Part shown: positions 8,421-20,835 of the stretch, piece by piece
Layout: every line of letters starts with the position of its first letter
Position numbering within the stretch: position 1 is the stretch's first letter
NCBI GenBank assembly: GCA_013360685.1
Contig: JABWBD010000047.1
Span: 1-32,394, forward strand
Length of the DNA: 32,394 nucleotides
Reading direction: 5' to 3'
Source of the DNA: Pirellulales bacterium
Lineage (GTDB): Bacteria; Planctomycetota; Planctomycetia; Pirellulales; Thermoguttaceae
The notes under the pieces: generated by a model
What the model was told of the DNA's origin: nothing
Database searches by the model: none
Seen by the model: the letters and a program-made list of their open reading frames with translations, nothing else
Program-made: the position numbers and the translations under genes

Positions 8421-10385
8421 ATGGATCGCATAGTCGGAGTAGCAAAGCGAATCCCCTCTCATTTTCTGGGCTCATTGCGACACATGAGTGCTGCACTCCT
8501 ACTCATCGCACCGCTCGTGGTTCTGTTCATAACCCCCGGACAATACGCCATCTCTGCTGAGTTTCCCAGTGCGCCAAACATCGTGCTAATCCTTGCCGAT
8601 GATCTCGGCTGGCGGGACGTGGGCTGTTTCGGTAGCACATTCCACGAGACGCCGAACATCGACCGGCTCGCCGAGCGCGGCATGAGGCTCACCCAGGCGT
8701 ACGCGGCCAGCCCGCTCTGCTCGCCCACGCGGTCCAGCATCCTTACGGGCCAATACCCGGCGAGGATCGGCATCACCTCGCCGGCATGCCACCTGCCGCA
8801 GGCGCAGCTTGAGAAGAAACTTGCGGCCGATCCTCCGCCGGCCGTCAAGGCGGTCAATGCCGACAGCCTCACGCGGCTGAAGCCTGAATACTTCACGCTC
8901 GCCGAGGCGCTTCGCGAAGCAGGCTACGCGACGGCTCATTTCGGCAAGTGGCACCTCGGCCACAGCGGACCCTATGAACCCATGGACCAAGGCTTCGATC
9001 TCGACTTCCCCCACACGCCCAGCGCACCCGGGCCCGGCGGCGGCTACTTGGCGCCGTGGAAGTTCATCAAGGAGCCGCCGCTGGCTGGCAAGGCCGGCGA
9101 GCATATCGAGGACCGCATGTCGCAGGAGGCCGCCCGCTTCATCCGCGCGCATAAGGACCGGCCGTTCTACGTCAACTACTGGGCCTACTCGGTGCACTCG
9201 CCCTGGAACGCGCGCCGCGATTACATCGACCACTTCAAGGCAAGAGTGGTCGAGAGCAACCCGCAGCACAATCCGCTCTACGCCGCGATGATCAAGAGCC
9301 TCGACGACGGCGTGGGCCGCCTGCTGGACGCCGTCGACGAAGCGGGCGTCGCCGATCGTACGTTCATCGTCTTCTTCTCCGATAACGGCGGCTATGCCTA
9401 TCCGCCCAAAGCCACCGATCCGGAAGGCTACGAAGAGACGCCGGCCACGAGCAATCTCCCCTTGCGCAGCGGCAAGGCCTCGCTCTACGAAGGCGGCACT
9501 CGCGAGCCGTGCATCCTCGTCTGGCCGGGCACGATCCAGCCGGGCTCGGCCAGCGACGCACTGTTCCAGAGCACCGACTTCTATCCCACGCTGCTGGCGG
9601 CGTGCGGCATCCAGCCGCGCGGCGGCCTCAAGCTCGACGGCTTCAATCAGATGCCGCTCTTGCTGGGCCGGCAGTCGCCCCGCGATCTCGTGTTCTGCCA
9701 CTTCCCGCACGGCGGCCCGCGCCAGGCGGCGACTATTCCCGGATTCCTGCCCGGCGCCTACGTGCGCCGCGGCGACTGGAAGCTCATCCGCTTCTTCGCC
9801 GACAACGATGACGGCAGCGACCGGTTCGAGTTGTTCAACCTCAAGGAGGACATCGGCGAATCCCGGAACCTGGCAGCGGAGAAGCCCGAACTCGTCGGCG
9901 AGTTGAACGAGTTGATCAGTGGATTGCTCCGCGACACCGAGGCCGTCGTTCCGGTTCGAAATCCCGTCTACGATCCCAACGCCGCGAAACCCGATCCGCT
10001 CCAGGGCTGGAAAGCGCGGAGTTGCGAGGCTGCTGTGAAGGGGGGCATCGTCACGGTGATCGGCAAAGGCGCCGCGCCTTTCTTGGGAGTGGCGCCGGGA
10101 AAGGTCCAGGGCCCGGCCGTTGTCCGGCTCCGCGCGCGCAGCGCCGGCGGCGGCGAGGGCAAGATCGAGTGGCTGCCGGCCGGAGCGGCCGGCAACCCTG
10201 CTGAAGCGAAATCAGTCCCTTTCAGGCTGCCGGGAGGTGACTGGCAAGAACTTCGGATCGCTGTCCCGGCGCGTGGTCCGCTCGGGATTGTGCGCGTCTA
10301 TTTGCCCGCCCAAGAAGAGCCCGTCGAGATTGACTGGATCGAACTCACGGCCGATGGAAAACCTCGCAAGTGGGGTTTCGAGTAA
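8421..10385 (+). CDS. Secreted type I sulfatase
   Basis: A 654-residue sulfate-ester hydrolase of the alkaline-phosphatase superfamily, exported by a long N-terminal signal (core MSAALLLIAPLVVLFI, residues 22-37). Seen: the metal-binding LADDLGWRDVG (D60, D61) and CSPTRSSILTG, whose Cys100 in the C-x-P-x-R signature would be converted to formylglycine by a maturase not in this window. Other signatures are FGKWHLG, HSPWNARRDY and FFSDNGG. About 125 C-terminal residues after the catalytic domain form an extra beta-rich module that may bind sugar. The ATG at 8421 is preferred because ACGGAGG precedes it; the frame is open 107 codons further upstream, but those residues do not look coding. Substrate cannot be told from sequence. 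The divergent ceramidase-like gene suggests shared or opposed regulation. Confidence 0.93.
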   Translation: MDRIVGVAKRIPSHFLGSLRHMSAALLLIAPLVVLFITPGQYAISAEFPSAPNIVLILADDLGWRDVGCFGSTFHETPNIDRLAERGMRLTQAYAASPLCSPTRSSILTGQYPARIGITSPACHLPQAQLEKKLAADPPPAVKAVNADSLTRLKPEYFTLAEALREAGYATAHFGKWHLGHSGPYEPMDQGFDLDFPHTPSAPGPGGGYLAPWKFIKEPPLAGKAGEHIEDRMSQEAARFIRAHKDRPFYVNYWAYSVHSPWNARRDYIDHFKARVVESNPQHNPLYAAMIKSLDDGVGRLLDAVDEAGVADRTFIVFFSDNGGYAYPPKATDPEGYEETPATSNLPLRSGKASLYEGGTREPCILVWPGTIQPGSASDALFQSTDFYPTLLAACGIQPRGGLKLDGFNQMPLLLGRQSPRDLVFCHFPHGGPRQAATIPGFLPGAYVRRGDWKLIRFFADNDDGSDRFELFNLKEDIGESRNLAAEKPELVGELNELISGLLRDTEAVVPVRNPVYDPNAAKPDPLQGWKARSCEAAVKGGIVTVIGKGAAPFLGVAPGKVQGPAVVRLRARSAGGGEGKIEWLPAGAAGNPAEAKSVPFRLPGGDWQELRIAVPARGPLGIVRVYLPAQEEPVEIDWIELTADGKPRKWGFE

Positions 10386-10409
10386 GGGGACGCCCCCGCA
10401 TTTTGGCAG

Positions 10410-10429
10410 CCGAATTCGTGAGAATTCGG
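10410..10429. repeat. Short palindrome between convergent genes
   Basis: CCGAATTC-GTGA-GAATTCGG forms an 8-bp perfect stem with a 4-nt loop, 25 bp after the sulfatase stop. It may help end transcription of the sulfatase, although no T-tract follows. The rest of the 205-bp gap to the rhomboid stop shows no gene. Confidence 0.6.
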
Positions 10430-10590
10430 GCACACCCAAGTGGCAGAGGCTTGCGCCGCCAACTCCCTCCGAGCGTCGGGAGCCTTCTGTAGGGAGAGCC
10501 TTGGAAGGACAACGCAAAGTAGCGACGATCGCAGAGAAGACAGCCGGTGCTTTCAGGCCGCTGCCAGGCAAGGCACCCCTTGAGCGCTGC

Positions 10591-11784
10591 CTATCGCGCG
10601 GAAAGCTCCCTGGCCAGCTTGTCGGCAGCCTCCTGCTTCTCGACTCCAAGCTCGATTTTGCGTGCGTCCTGCGAGCGCACTCCGTCGGCCTGCAACTGCC
10701 AGCCCTCCTCCCGGAGTTTCATGTATTCGACCAGCCGCGCGAGAAACGCGCGGTCGAAATTCGGCTTATCGAGCAGTCCTTCGATCGTTCGGCGCGTTTC
10801 GATCCAGGGTCGGATCACCCTTCGTTCCAGCGTCTCCGCAAACTCCTCCTCGCTGACTTGCCCTTGCTGCAACCGGGGCACGAGCGCTCTCGAAATCTTG
10901 ACGGCCTCTCGTTCCAGGTCGCCAAAACGCCGCAACTCCTGCTCGATGTCCCGCGGCGCGTCGGGCAAAGCAACTGCCGCCGCCAGCAGTCCGGCGGTGC
11001 CGATGATCAAGAGTGCCGCATTCCTCAACCAACGCCGGGGGGCCTTCTCGGCCGACAAGGGCTGGCTGAGAACCAGCCCGCCGACAAAACCGGCCGCCAG
11101 CCCGCCGATGTGGGCGGCCGTATCGATTCCGGGCACCGCCGCGCCGAACAATACGTTGTAGACGATCAGGCCCAACACGCTGTGGCGAAGCTGCCGGAAC
11201 ACAGCATCCGGCATGCTGTCGCGGCGCAGGAGAATGAAGCCCAGCAACCCTCCTGTGACGCCGAAAATCGCCCCGGAGGCCCCCACGGACATGCGCTCCG
11301 GATGCCACGCCAGACTCGCGATGCTGCCGGCGATTCCGGACACAAAATAAAGTACGACGAAGCCGAAGTTCTCCACCAGCCGTTCGACGAGCCGCCCCAC
11401 GTACCATAAGAACAGCATGTTGAGCGCAAGATGCACGATCCCGGCGTGGAGGAACATGCAGGTCCCCAGCCGCCACCACTGGCCGTTCATGGTCATCGGC
11501 CCAAAGTTGGCGCCCCAGTCGGCGAGGCTGCGGGGGACCGGGCGAAAAGCATCCACACCCGAGGCCACCATCACGACGAAGACCACCACGTTGGCGATCA
11601 CGAGTGTTGGCGTCACGATCCGCCAGGGCGTGAGCGTCGAAAGAGTCCGTGCAAACGCGATGACAGCCTCGGACTCGTGGAACACCTGGTTGTCGGCCGC
11701 TTCGGAGGACGGATCTCGCATTGCCTCCGGTTGTCTTGGGGTATCGCTCATTGGCAGTCGGCTCGTCGGATCTTCAAGGGCCAT
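10591..11784 (-). CDS. Rhomboid-family intramembrane serine protease with helical C-terminal extension
   Basis: A 397-residue membrane protein. The rhomboid core spans about residues 55-240: FLHAGIVHLALNM (H113, H118, N122), GASGAIFG with catalytic Ser170, and DTAAHIGGLAAG with catalytic His225; WWRL stands in the L1 loop. It should cleave substrates within the membrane. A further hydrophobic helix (LRNAALLIIGTAGLLAAAV) follows, then about 130 charged, helical residues, larger than in minimal rhomboids and possibly cytoplasmic. The start is unsettled: ATGs at 11784, 11751 and 11721 are in frame. The last has GGAGG but too close, and the first 45 residues are poorly conserved in character. It lies on the same strand as, and 192 bp downstream of, the EF-hand esterase; that gap shows no gene. 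Confidence 0.9.
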   Translation of the reverse strand: MALEDPTSRLPMSDTPRQPEAMRDPSSEAADNQVFHESEAVIAFARTLSTLTPWRIVTPTLVIANVVVFVVMVASGVDAFRPVPRSLADWGANFGPMTMNGQWWRLGTCMFLHAGIVHLALNMLFLWYVGRLVERLVENFGFVVLYFVSGIAGSIASLAWHPERMSVGASGAIFGVTGGLLGFILLRRDSMPDAVFRQLRHSVLGLIVYNVLFGAAVPGIDTAAHIGGLAAGFVGGLVLSQPLSAEKAPRRWLRNAALLIIGTAGLLAAAVALPDAPRDIEQELRRFGDLEREAVKISRALVPRLQQGQVSEEEFAETLERRVIRPWIETRRTIEGLLDKPNFDRAFLARLVEYMKLREEGWQLQADGVRSQDARKIELGVEKQEAADKLARELSAR

Positions 11785-11976
11785 CGACGGACTTCACTCG
11801 CAATCGCCGGGCGCGGGGCACGGCGTTCACACGGTAGCCGTTCACGCCCACGGCCGGGGGTGGTCCATTTTCGGCCGGTGGACGCATTTCGGCCGCAAAG
11901 ACGCCGGCCGAGAACCTGGACCAGTCCCCTTCGTCCCCGCCCCATGAACGGTTGCTTCGCACGAGACCCGTCGAGC

Positions 11977-13026
11977 TCACTTGAGCAGGTGCTCTTTGAA
12001 GAACTCGATCATCCCGCCGGCAGGTTGGGGCGTCGGCGGGTCGCCGCCGCCGTTGATAAAGACGTTCTCGATCCCGAGTGCATCCATCTTCGCTTTGAGC
12101 TCGCGGCCGAAGTTGGGGTGATGGATGAACTGCCCCGGCTTGGCATCGGGAGGCGGGACAATGTCGGGCTCGTTATAAACCATGTACAACGGCGGATCGT
12201 CCTTGGTGAGGTGCGAGATGGCGGCGGCCTCATCGTAGAGCTTCTGGATCGCCGGCGTGGGATTCATCGCTTCGTCCATCGATTTCAGGCCGTAAACTTT
12301 CAGCAAGGACGGATGCTCGTGGGCGCGGCCGCCGATCAGTTGCTTGATCTTGACGGGATCGTAGGTCCCCTGTCCGCCCATGGTGCCGATCACTTGGATG
12401 CGCGTGGACTGGCGCTCGACGGGGTCGCTGCTGTCGGGCTGGGCCAGATCATCATGAAAGCCGATCCACATGGAGATTCCCGCCCCGGCCGAACCGCCAA
12501 AGCAGGCGAGGCGGTTGAGGTCGACGTTCCACTGGCCGGCTTTGCTGCGAATGAACTGCACGGCCCTCGCCCCATCGCGCTGGGGCGTCGGGAAGATAAT
12601 CTTGTCGCCGTCCACAAAACGGTAGTTGATTGCGGCGAAGCTGATGCCCGCGTCGAGGGCGCCCTGGAGCATCGGCGGGCTGACACTGCTCTTATCACCG
12701 GCGACGAACCCGCCGCCGTGGATATAAACGATCACCGGCGTGGGCTTGTCGCTCTTCGCCCGGTAGAAGTCGATCACCTGCCGCTCGTGCGGGCCGTAGT
12801 GCACGTCGGCCTCCGTCGGCGCGATGGGCGCGACCTGTCGCTTGGCGCGATAGGCTTGGGCTTCCTCCGGGGTCAGTGTGCCGTCGCGATTTGCGTCGGC
12901 ATCGGGGAAGCGCTGAAGCAACTGCTTGAGTTGTTCCTCGCGAGACGGCCTCGGGTTCTGTGCGAGGGCCGGGCCGACCAGAAAGGCGGCGACCAAGAAC
13001 GCGGACACGAGCGGTCGGCAAGACAT
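11977..13026 (-). CDS. Secreted alpha/beta-hydrolase (esterase-like) with an EF-hand
   Basis: A 349-residue exported protein. Signal peptide 1-22 ends ALA-QN. An EF-hand-like calcium loop (DADANRDGTLTPEE, residues 42-55) precedes the hydrolase domain. That domain shows YIHGGG (oxyanion hole, 101-106) and FGGSAG with nucleophile Ser179, as in hormone-sensitive-lipase/acetyl-esterase families. The stretch where these enzymes carry the catalytic His near the C-terminus reads FINGGGDPPTPQP with no His; the IHHP at 301-304 may take that role or activity may be lost. AAGGAG seven nt before the ATG at 13026 fixes the start; the frame is open further upstream but Arg/Gly-rich. Likely an acyl or polysaccharide-decorating esterase; substrate unknown. 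Confidence 0.85.
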   Translation of the reverse strand: MSCRPLVSAFLVAAFLVGPALAQNPRPSREEQLKQLLQRFPDADANRDGTLTPEEAQAYRAKRQVAPIAPTEADVHYGPHERQVIDFYRAKSDKPTPVIVYIHGGGFVAGDKSSVSPPMLQGALDAGISFAAINYRFVDGDKIIFPTPQRDGARAVQFIRSKAGQWNVDLNRLACFGGSAGAGISMWIGFHDDLAQPDSSDPVERQSTRIQVIGTMGGQGTYDPVKIKQLIGGRAHEHPSLLKVYGLKSMDEAMNPTPAIQKLYDEAAAISHLTKDDPPLYMVYNEPDIVPPPDAKPGQFIHHPNFGRELKAKMDALGIENVFINGGGDPPTPQPAGGMIEFFKEHLLK

Positions 13027-13214
13027 GGCGATCTCCTTCGACGGGCAATAGGCGGGTGCAAGGCGAGTCACGTACGATGGCGCTGGCTTTGACGTCGCAT
13101 GCGCCATGTTACAGAATCCAGCGAAGAAGATCAAGTTGCGGCAGGACGGCCACGGCCACTGGGTGAATGGCACGACCGGACAAGACGATCGTACTTCCAG
13201 TCCTAGACCCCGTC

Positions 13215-13894
13215 CTAAAAGGGCCGACCAAAACCGCAGCCCCAGAACACACGCAATTCCAGGATCTCCTTGCTTCTGTTTTCCCAATCCTGAATTGCCT
13301 GCTTCAATTCCGACTCTCGCTCGTAGTCCTGCTTGTGGTCCTCGTTCCACTTCTGCTCGAACATGGAGTACTCATCGCGTGTCTGCTGGTTGAGTGTCTT
13401 CTTGAGTTCCGCATTGAGTTCGTCGCCGCGTTTCCTGGCCGGTGCGTACTCCTCGACGATCTGGTCTTGATGTCGACGTGCATTCGAGATGGTCTTCGGA
13501 GGGCCGAACTGCCGCCGTCGACGAAGCCGTCGCGAAACACGTCCCAATACCCCATGCCGGAGCCGTTCCCGCCTCGGGAAGCGGTCAGACACTCGATGAA
13601 ATCGGCGCCGCCGCCGGTGGCGAGGTTTTTCACGCGGGCCTCGATCGGATTGAGGTTCAATTGCCCCCACCACTGATTGTGGAACGGCTCCTCGCCCCAG
13701 TGCGTCATCTCCGGCGGATGAAAATTCGCCCCGAACCGCGGTGGATTGGCGGAAACAACGTCGTCGCTGACGGCAAACACGGCGCGCTGGCCTCGCACCG
13801 AAGGCAATTCGGCCCGCAACCCAGCGGATAACGCGGCAAGCAGTGCAAGAGTGCAGCAATTCGATCGAACGAACCAGTGGCGCGTGGTGTTCAT
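13215..13894 (-). pseudogene. Secreted protein of unknown function, frameshifted
   Basis: From the ATG at 13894 (AGGAG upstream) one frame gives a signal peptide (CTLALLAALSAGLRA) and about 110 residues of ordered sequence rich in aromatic and Gly residues (THWGEEPFHNQWWG, MGYWDVFRDGFVDGG). Near 13500-13515 that frame turns into Ser/Arg-rich sequence. A second frame takes over at FGPPKTISNARRHQ and encodes a charged coiled coil (ELNAELKKTLNQQ) ending GFGRPF at 13215. One added or missing base, or a small deletion, would join them into roughly 226 residues. A G-rich stretch (GGAGGG, 13498-13503) lies at the break. Sequencing error is possible. Family not recognised. It lies 188 bp upstream of the esterase on the same strand. 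Confidence 0.6.
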
Positions 13895-14077
13895 GGTTCT
13901 CGCTCCTAGGCATCGGAGGTTTGGGCGGCAGGCAACCGCTTGGGAGGCATTGTCTGGAGTTTTGCGCACGCGAAGTACGATAATCCAGGAGTGAGCCCTC
14001 GATCCCGGGCTTTTTCGACTGCCCGGACGATTCCCGGACGCAGTTTCCCACAACTCCATTGGTTGAAAGGATGCAGA

Positions 14078-14200
14078 ATGGCGAAAGAAAAGTCGACCGA
14101 GAAACCGGCCAAAAGGTCTTGCTGCAGGACTGCCGGAAAGGCCGCAGTCGAAAAGCCGGCAAAGCCCGCCAAGCCCGCCGCAAAGAAGTCCGCCAAGTAA
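14078..14200 (+). CDS. Small Lys/Ala/Pro-rich basic peptide, 40 aa
   Basis: Starts MAKEKSTEKPAKRSCC and ends in repeated KPAKPAKPAAKKSAK, like the tails of histone H1 or of bacterial HU/H1-like DNA-binding proteins, but there is no folded domain. A good ribosome site (GAAAGGA, 7 nt spacing) and the change from ordinary intergenic sequence support real translation. A GATAAT box lies at 13979-13984, about 94 nt upstream. A GCGGC-AAA-GCCGC hairpin (14201-14213) follows the stop directly. Two adjacent Cys (RSCCR) are unusual for such a tail. It could bind nucleic acid, or be a remnant of a larger H1-like gene. The 227 bp from here to the gltD stop contain no gene. Confidence 0.55.
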   Translation: MAKEKSTEKPAKRSCCRTAGKAAVEKPAKPAKPAAKKSAK

Positions 14201-14427
14201 GCGGCAAAGCCGCGGCCTTCTCGAAGAGTTGCTTTCTCGCGACGCCGCGATTCAAAACGTGAAAAACCATTCCACCGGGGGCAATCCTTGCGGTACTTGG
14301 CATGGCATGAGGCTAGCCGAAAACCACCCATCTTGCCAATATCGAACCTGTCCCGTTTTCTGGAATCCGGACTTGCGCAATTCTCTGAAGTGACGGCAGC
14401 AGCCGGACTGCTGGTGGTCGAGATCAC

Positions 14428-15862
14428 TCACCCCCGCGCGCTTTCTCCATTGTGGAGCCAGCGGTCGATGGCGCGGGCGGCGAGACGGCCCTCGTTGATC
14501 GCGTGGACGACGAGCGATGCGCCGCGGACCGTGTCGCCGGCGGCGAATATGCCGTCGCCGGTGGTCATCCAGTCGCGGACAACCACGTTGCCCCGTCCGT
14601 TGGTCTCGACGCCGAGCTGCTCGACGAGCCCCTTGTGGACGACGTGGAGAAAGCCCATCGCCAGCAGGACCAGGTCGGCCCTGAGCGTGAAGTCGCTCGC
14701 CGGACGCTCTTGCATCTGCCAACCCTTCTCGCCGCGGATCCAGTCGACCTCGCAGGCGTGCAAATGCGTGACGCAGCCGTCGGCGCCCGAAAGGGCCTTG
14801 GTCAGCACGCTCCAGCGGCGATGGCAGCCTTCCTCGTGCGAACTGGAGGTCCGCATGATGGCCGGCCACATCGGCCAGGGGGTCTGCGGGTTCTTGGTTT
14901 CGGGCGGCTTGGGAAGGATCTCCAACTGGGTCACCGAGCGGGCGCCCTGCCGGATCGAGGTGCCGACGCAGTCGCTGCCCGTGTCGCCGCCGCCCACCAC
15001 AATCACGTGCTTGTCGGTGGCGAGGATCTCGGGCTGACTTAGAGAAGCGACGGAGTCGCCGGCGACCCGGCGGTTCTGCTGGGGAAGGAATTCCATCGCG
15101 TAGTGGACGCCCTTCAGGTCCGCGCCCGGCACGTCCAGCGGCCGGGGCTGGCCTGCACCCATGGCGAGGCAGACGGCATCGAAGATCTTACGGAGATAAC
15201 GGCCGGAGACGTCGGCGCCGACGTTCACGCCGGGCTCGAACTTGGCCCCTTCGGCAACCATCTGTTCCAGGCGGCGGTCGAGGATCTGCTTCTGCATCTT
15301 GAAATCGGGGATGCCGTAGCGGAGCAGCCCGCCGAGGCGGTCGTCTTTCTCGAAGACGACCACTTCGTGCCCGGCACGCGTGAGCTGTTGCGCCGCGGCC
15401 AGGCCGGCGGGACCGGAGCCGACGACCGCCACGCGTTTTCCGGTCCGCCGCGCGGGCCGGACCGGTTTGATCCAGCCTTCCTTGAAGGCCCGCTGGGCGA
15501 TCTGGAATTCGATGTGCTTGATGTTGACCGGATCGTCGTTAATGGCCAGGGTGCACGCGGCCTCACAGGGGGCGGGGCAGACGCGGCCGGTCACCTCGGG
15601 GAAATTGTTCGTGGAATGGAGGTTTTCAGCGGCCTCGCGCCAGCGGCCCCGGTAGACAAGGTCGTTGAACTCGGGGATGCGGTTCTTCACCGGGCAGCCC
15701 GCGCCGTGGCAGAACGGGATGCCGCAATCCATGCACCGCGCCGCCTGTTCGTTGAGGTTTTTTTCCACCAGCGGCCGGTCGATCTCGTACCAGTCCCTGA
15801 TCCGTTCCTGGACGGGGCGATGGCCGACCTCGATGCGGGAGAACTGGAGAAAACCGGTGGGA

Positions 15863-15870
<8 letters not shown>
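14428..15870 (-). CDS. gltD: Glutamate synthase, small (beta) subunit
   Basis: A 480-residue FAD/iron-sulfur flavoprotein that passes electrons from NADPH to the large subunit; normal length. Seen: N-terminal Cys clusters for 4Fe-4S centres (CMDCGIPFCHGAGCP and CPAPCEAAC), the FAD fold VVGSGPAGLAAAQQL, the NADPH fold VVGGGDTGSDCVG, and the FAD-closing motif GIFAAGDTVRGASLVV. The ATG overlaps the last 8 nt of gltB, whose GAGGAGG codons serve as its ribosome site, so the subunits are translationally coupled. Together they form NADPH-dependent GOGAT in the cytosol. Confidence 0.96.
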
Positions 15871-20422
<4,552 letters not shown>

Positions 20423-20602
20423 GAGTTGCCGTGTGCCCGTTTGTCCGCCGAGAATTGTCTTCCGACCAGGGATTGGTTCCGGTCCTGCCACAGGCCAGTT
20501 TTCCCCACTCCAGAGGAGAAATGGTTGCAAGGGTAATGCCATGAGCGACCTTGCCGATCGCCAAATGCGCAGGGACTTCGCGCCCCGAGGAGCCGATAAA
20601 TC

Positions 20603-20630
20603 ATCGTACCATTAGCTCATCTAATTTCAA
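20603..20630 (-). promoter_or_regulatory. Candidate promoter for gltB-gltD, with a short operator-like palindrome
   Basis: On the minus strand TTGAAA (20625-20630) and TACGAT (20603-20608) are separated by 16 nt, inside the most AT-rich patch of the gap. The spacer holds ATTAG-ATGAG-CTAAT, a 5-bp palindrome that could bind a regulator. The gap from 20423 to 20835 contains this promoter and the divergent one at 20693, and no convincing gene. Confidence 0.4.
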
Positions 20631-20692
20631 TAGATCTACAGAATTATTTCTTCTTCTGCGCCGCACTAGCGTTTTTTGTGACCATTCTGGGC

Positions 20693-20721
20693 GTGACGCC
20701 GCCAAGTCGGATTGCTAGAAT
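20693..20721 (+). promoter_or_regulatory. Candidate promoter for the E1/ketosynthase operon
   Basis: GTGACG (20693-20698), a 17-nt spacer and TAGAAT (20716-20721), with TGC directly before the -10, giving an extended -10 (TGCTAGAAT). It faces the E1 fusion gene and would leave a leader of at least 100 nt. Confidence 0.45.
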
Positions 20722-20835
20722 CCCGACCCTATTCCGAACGCGGGCACATCGGGGGGGATTCGGACACTGCCGCTTCGGCCAAGGGATCGCCTGCAAGACA
20801 GTCTGAAAGCAGCGTGCGCGTGGCCGCAATCGCAA

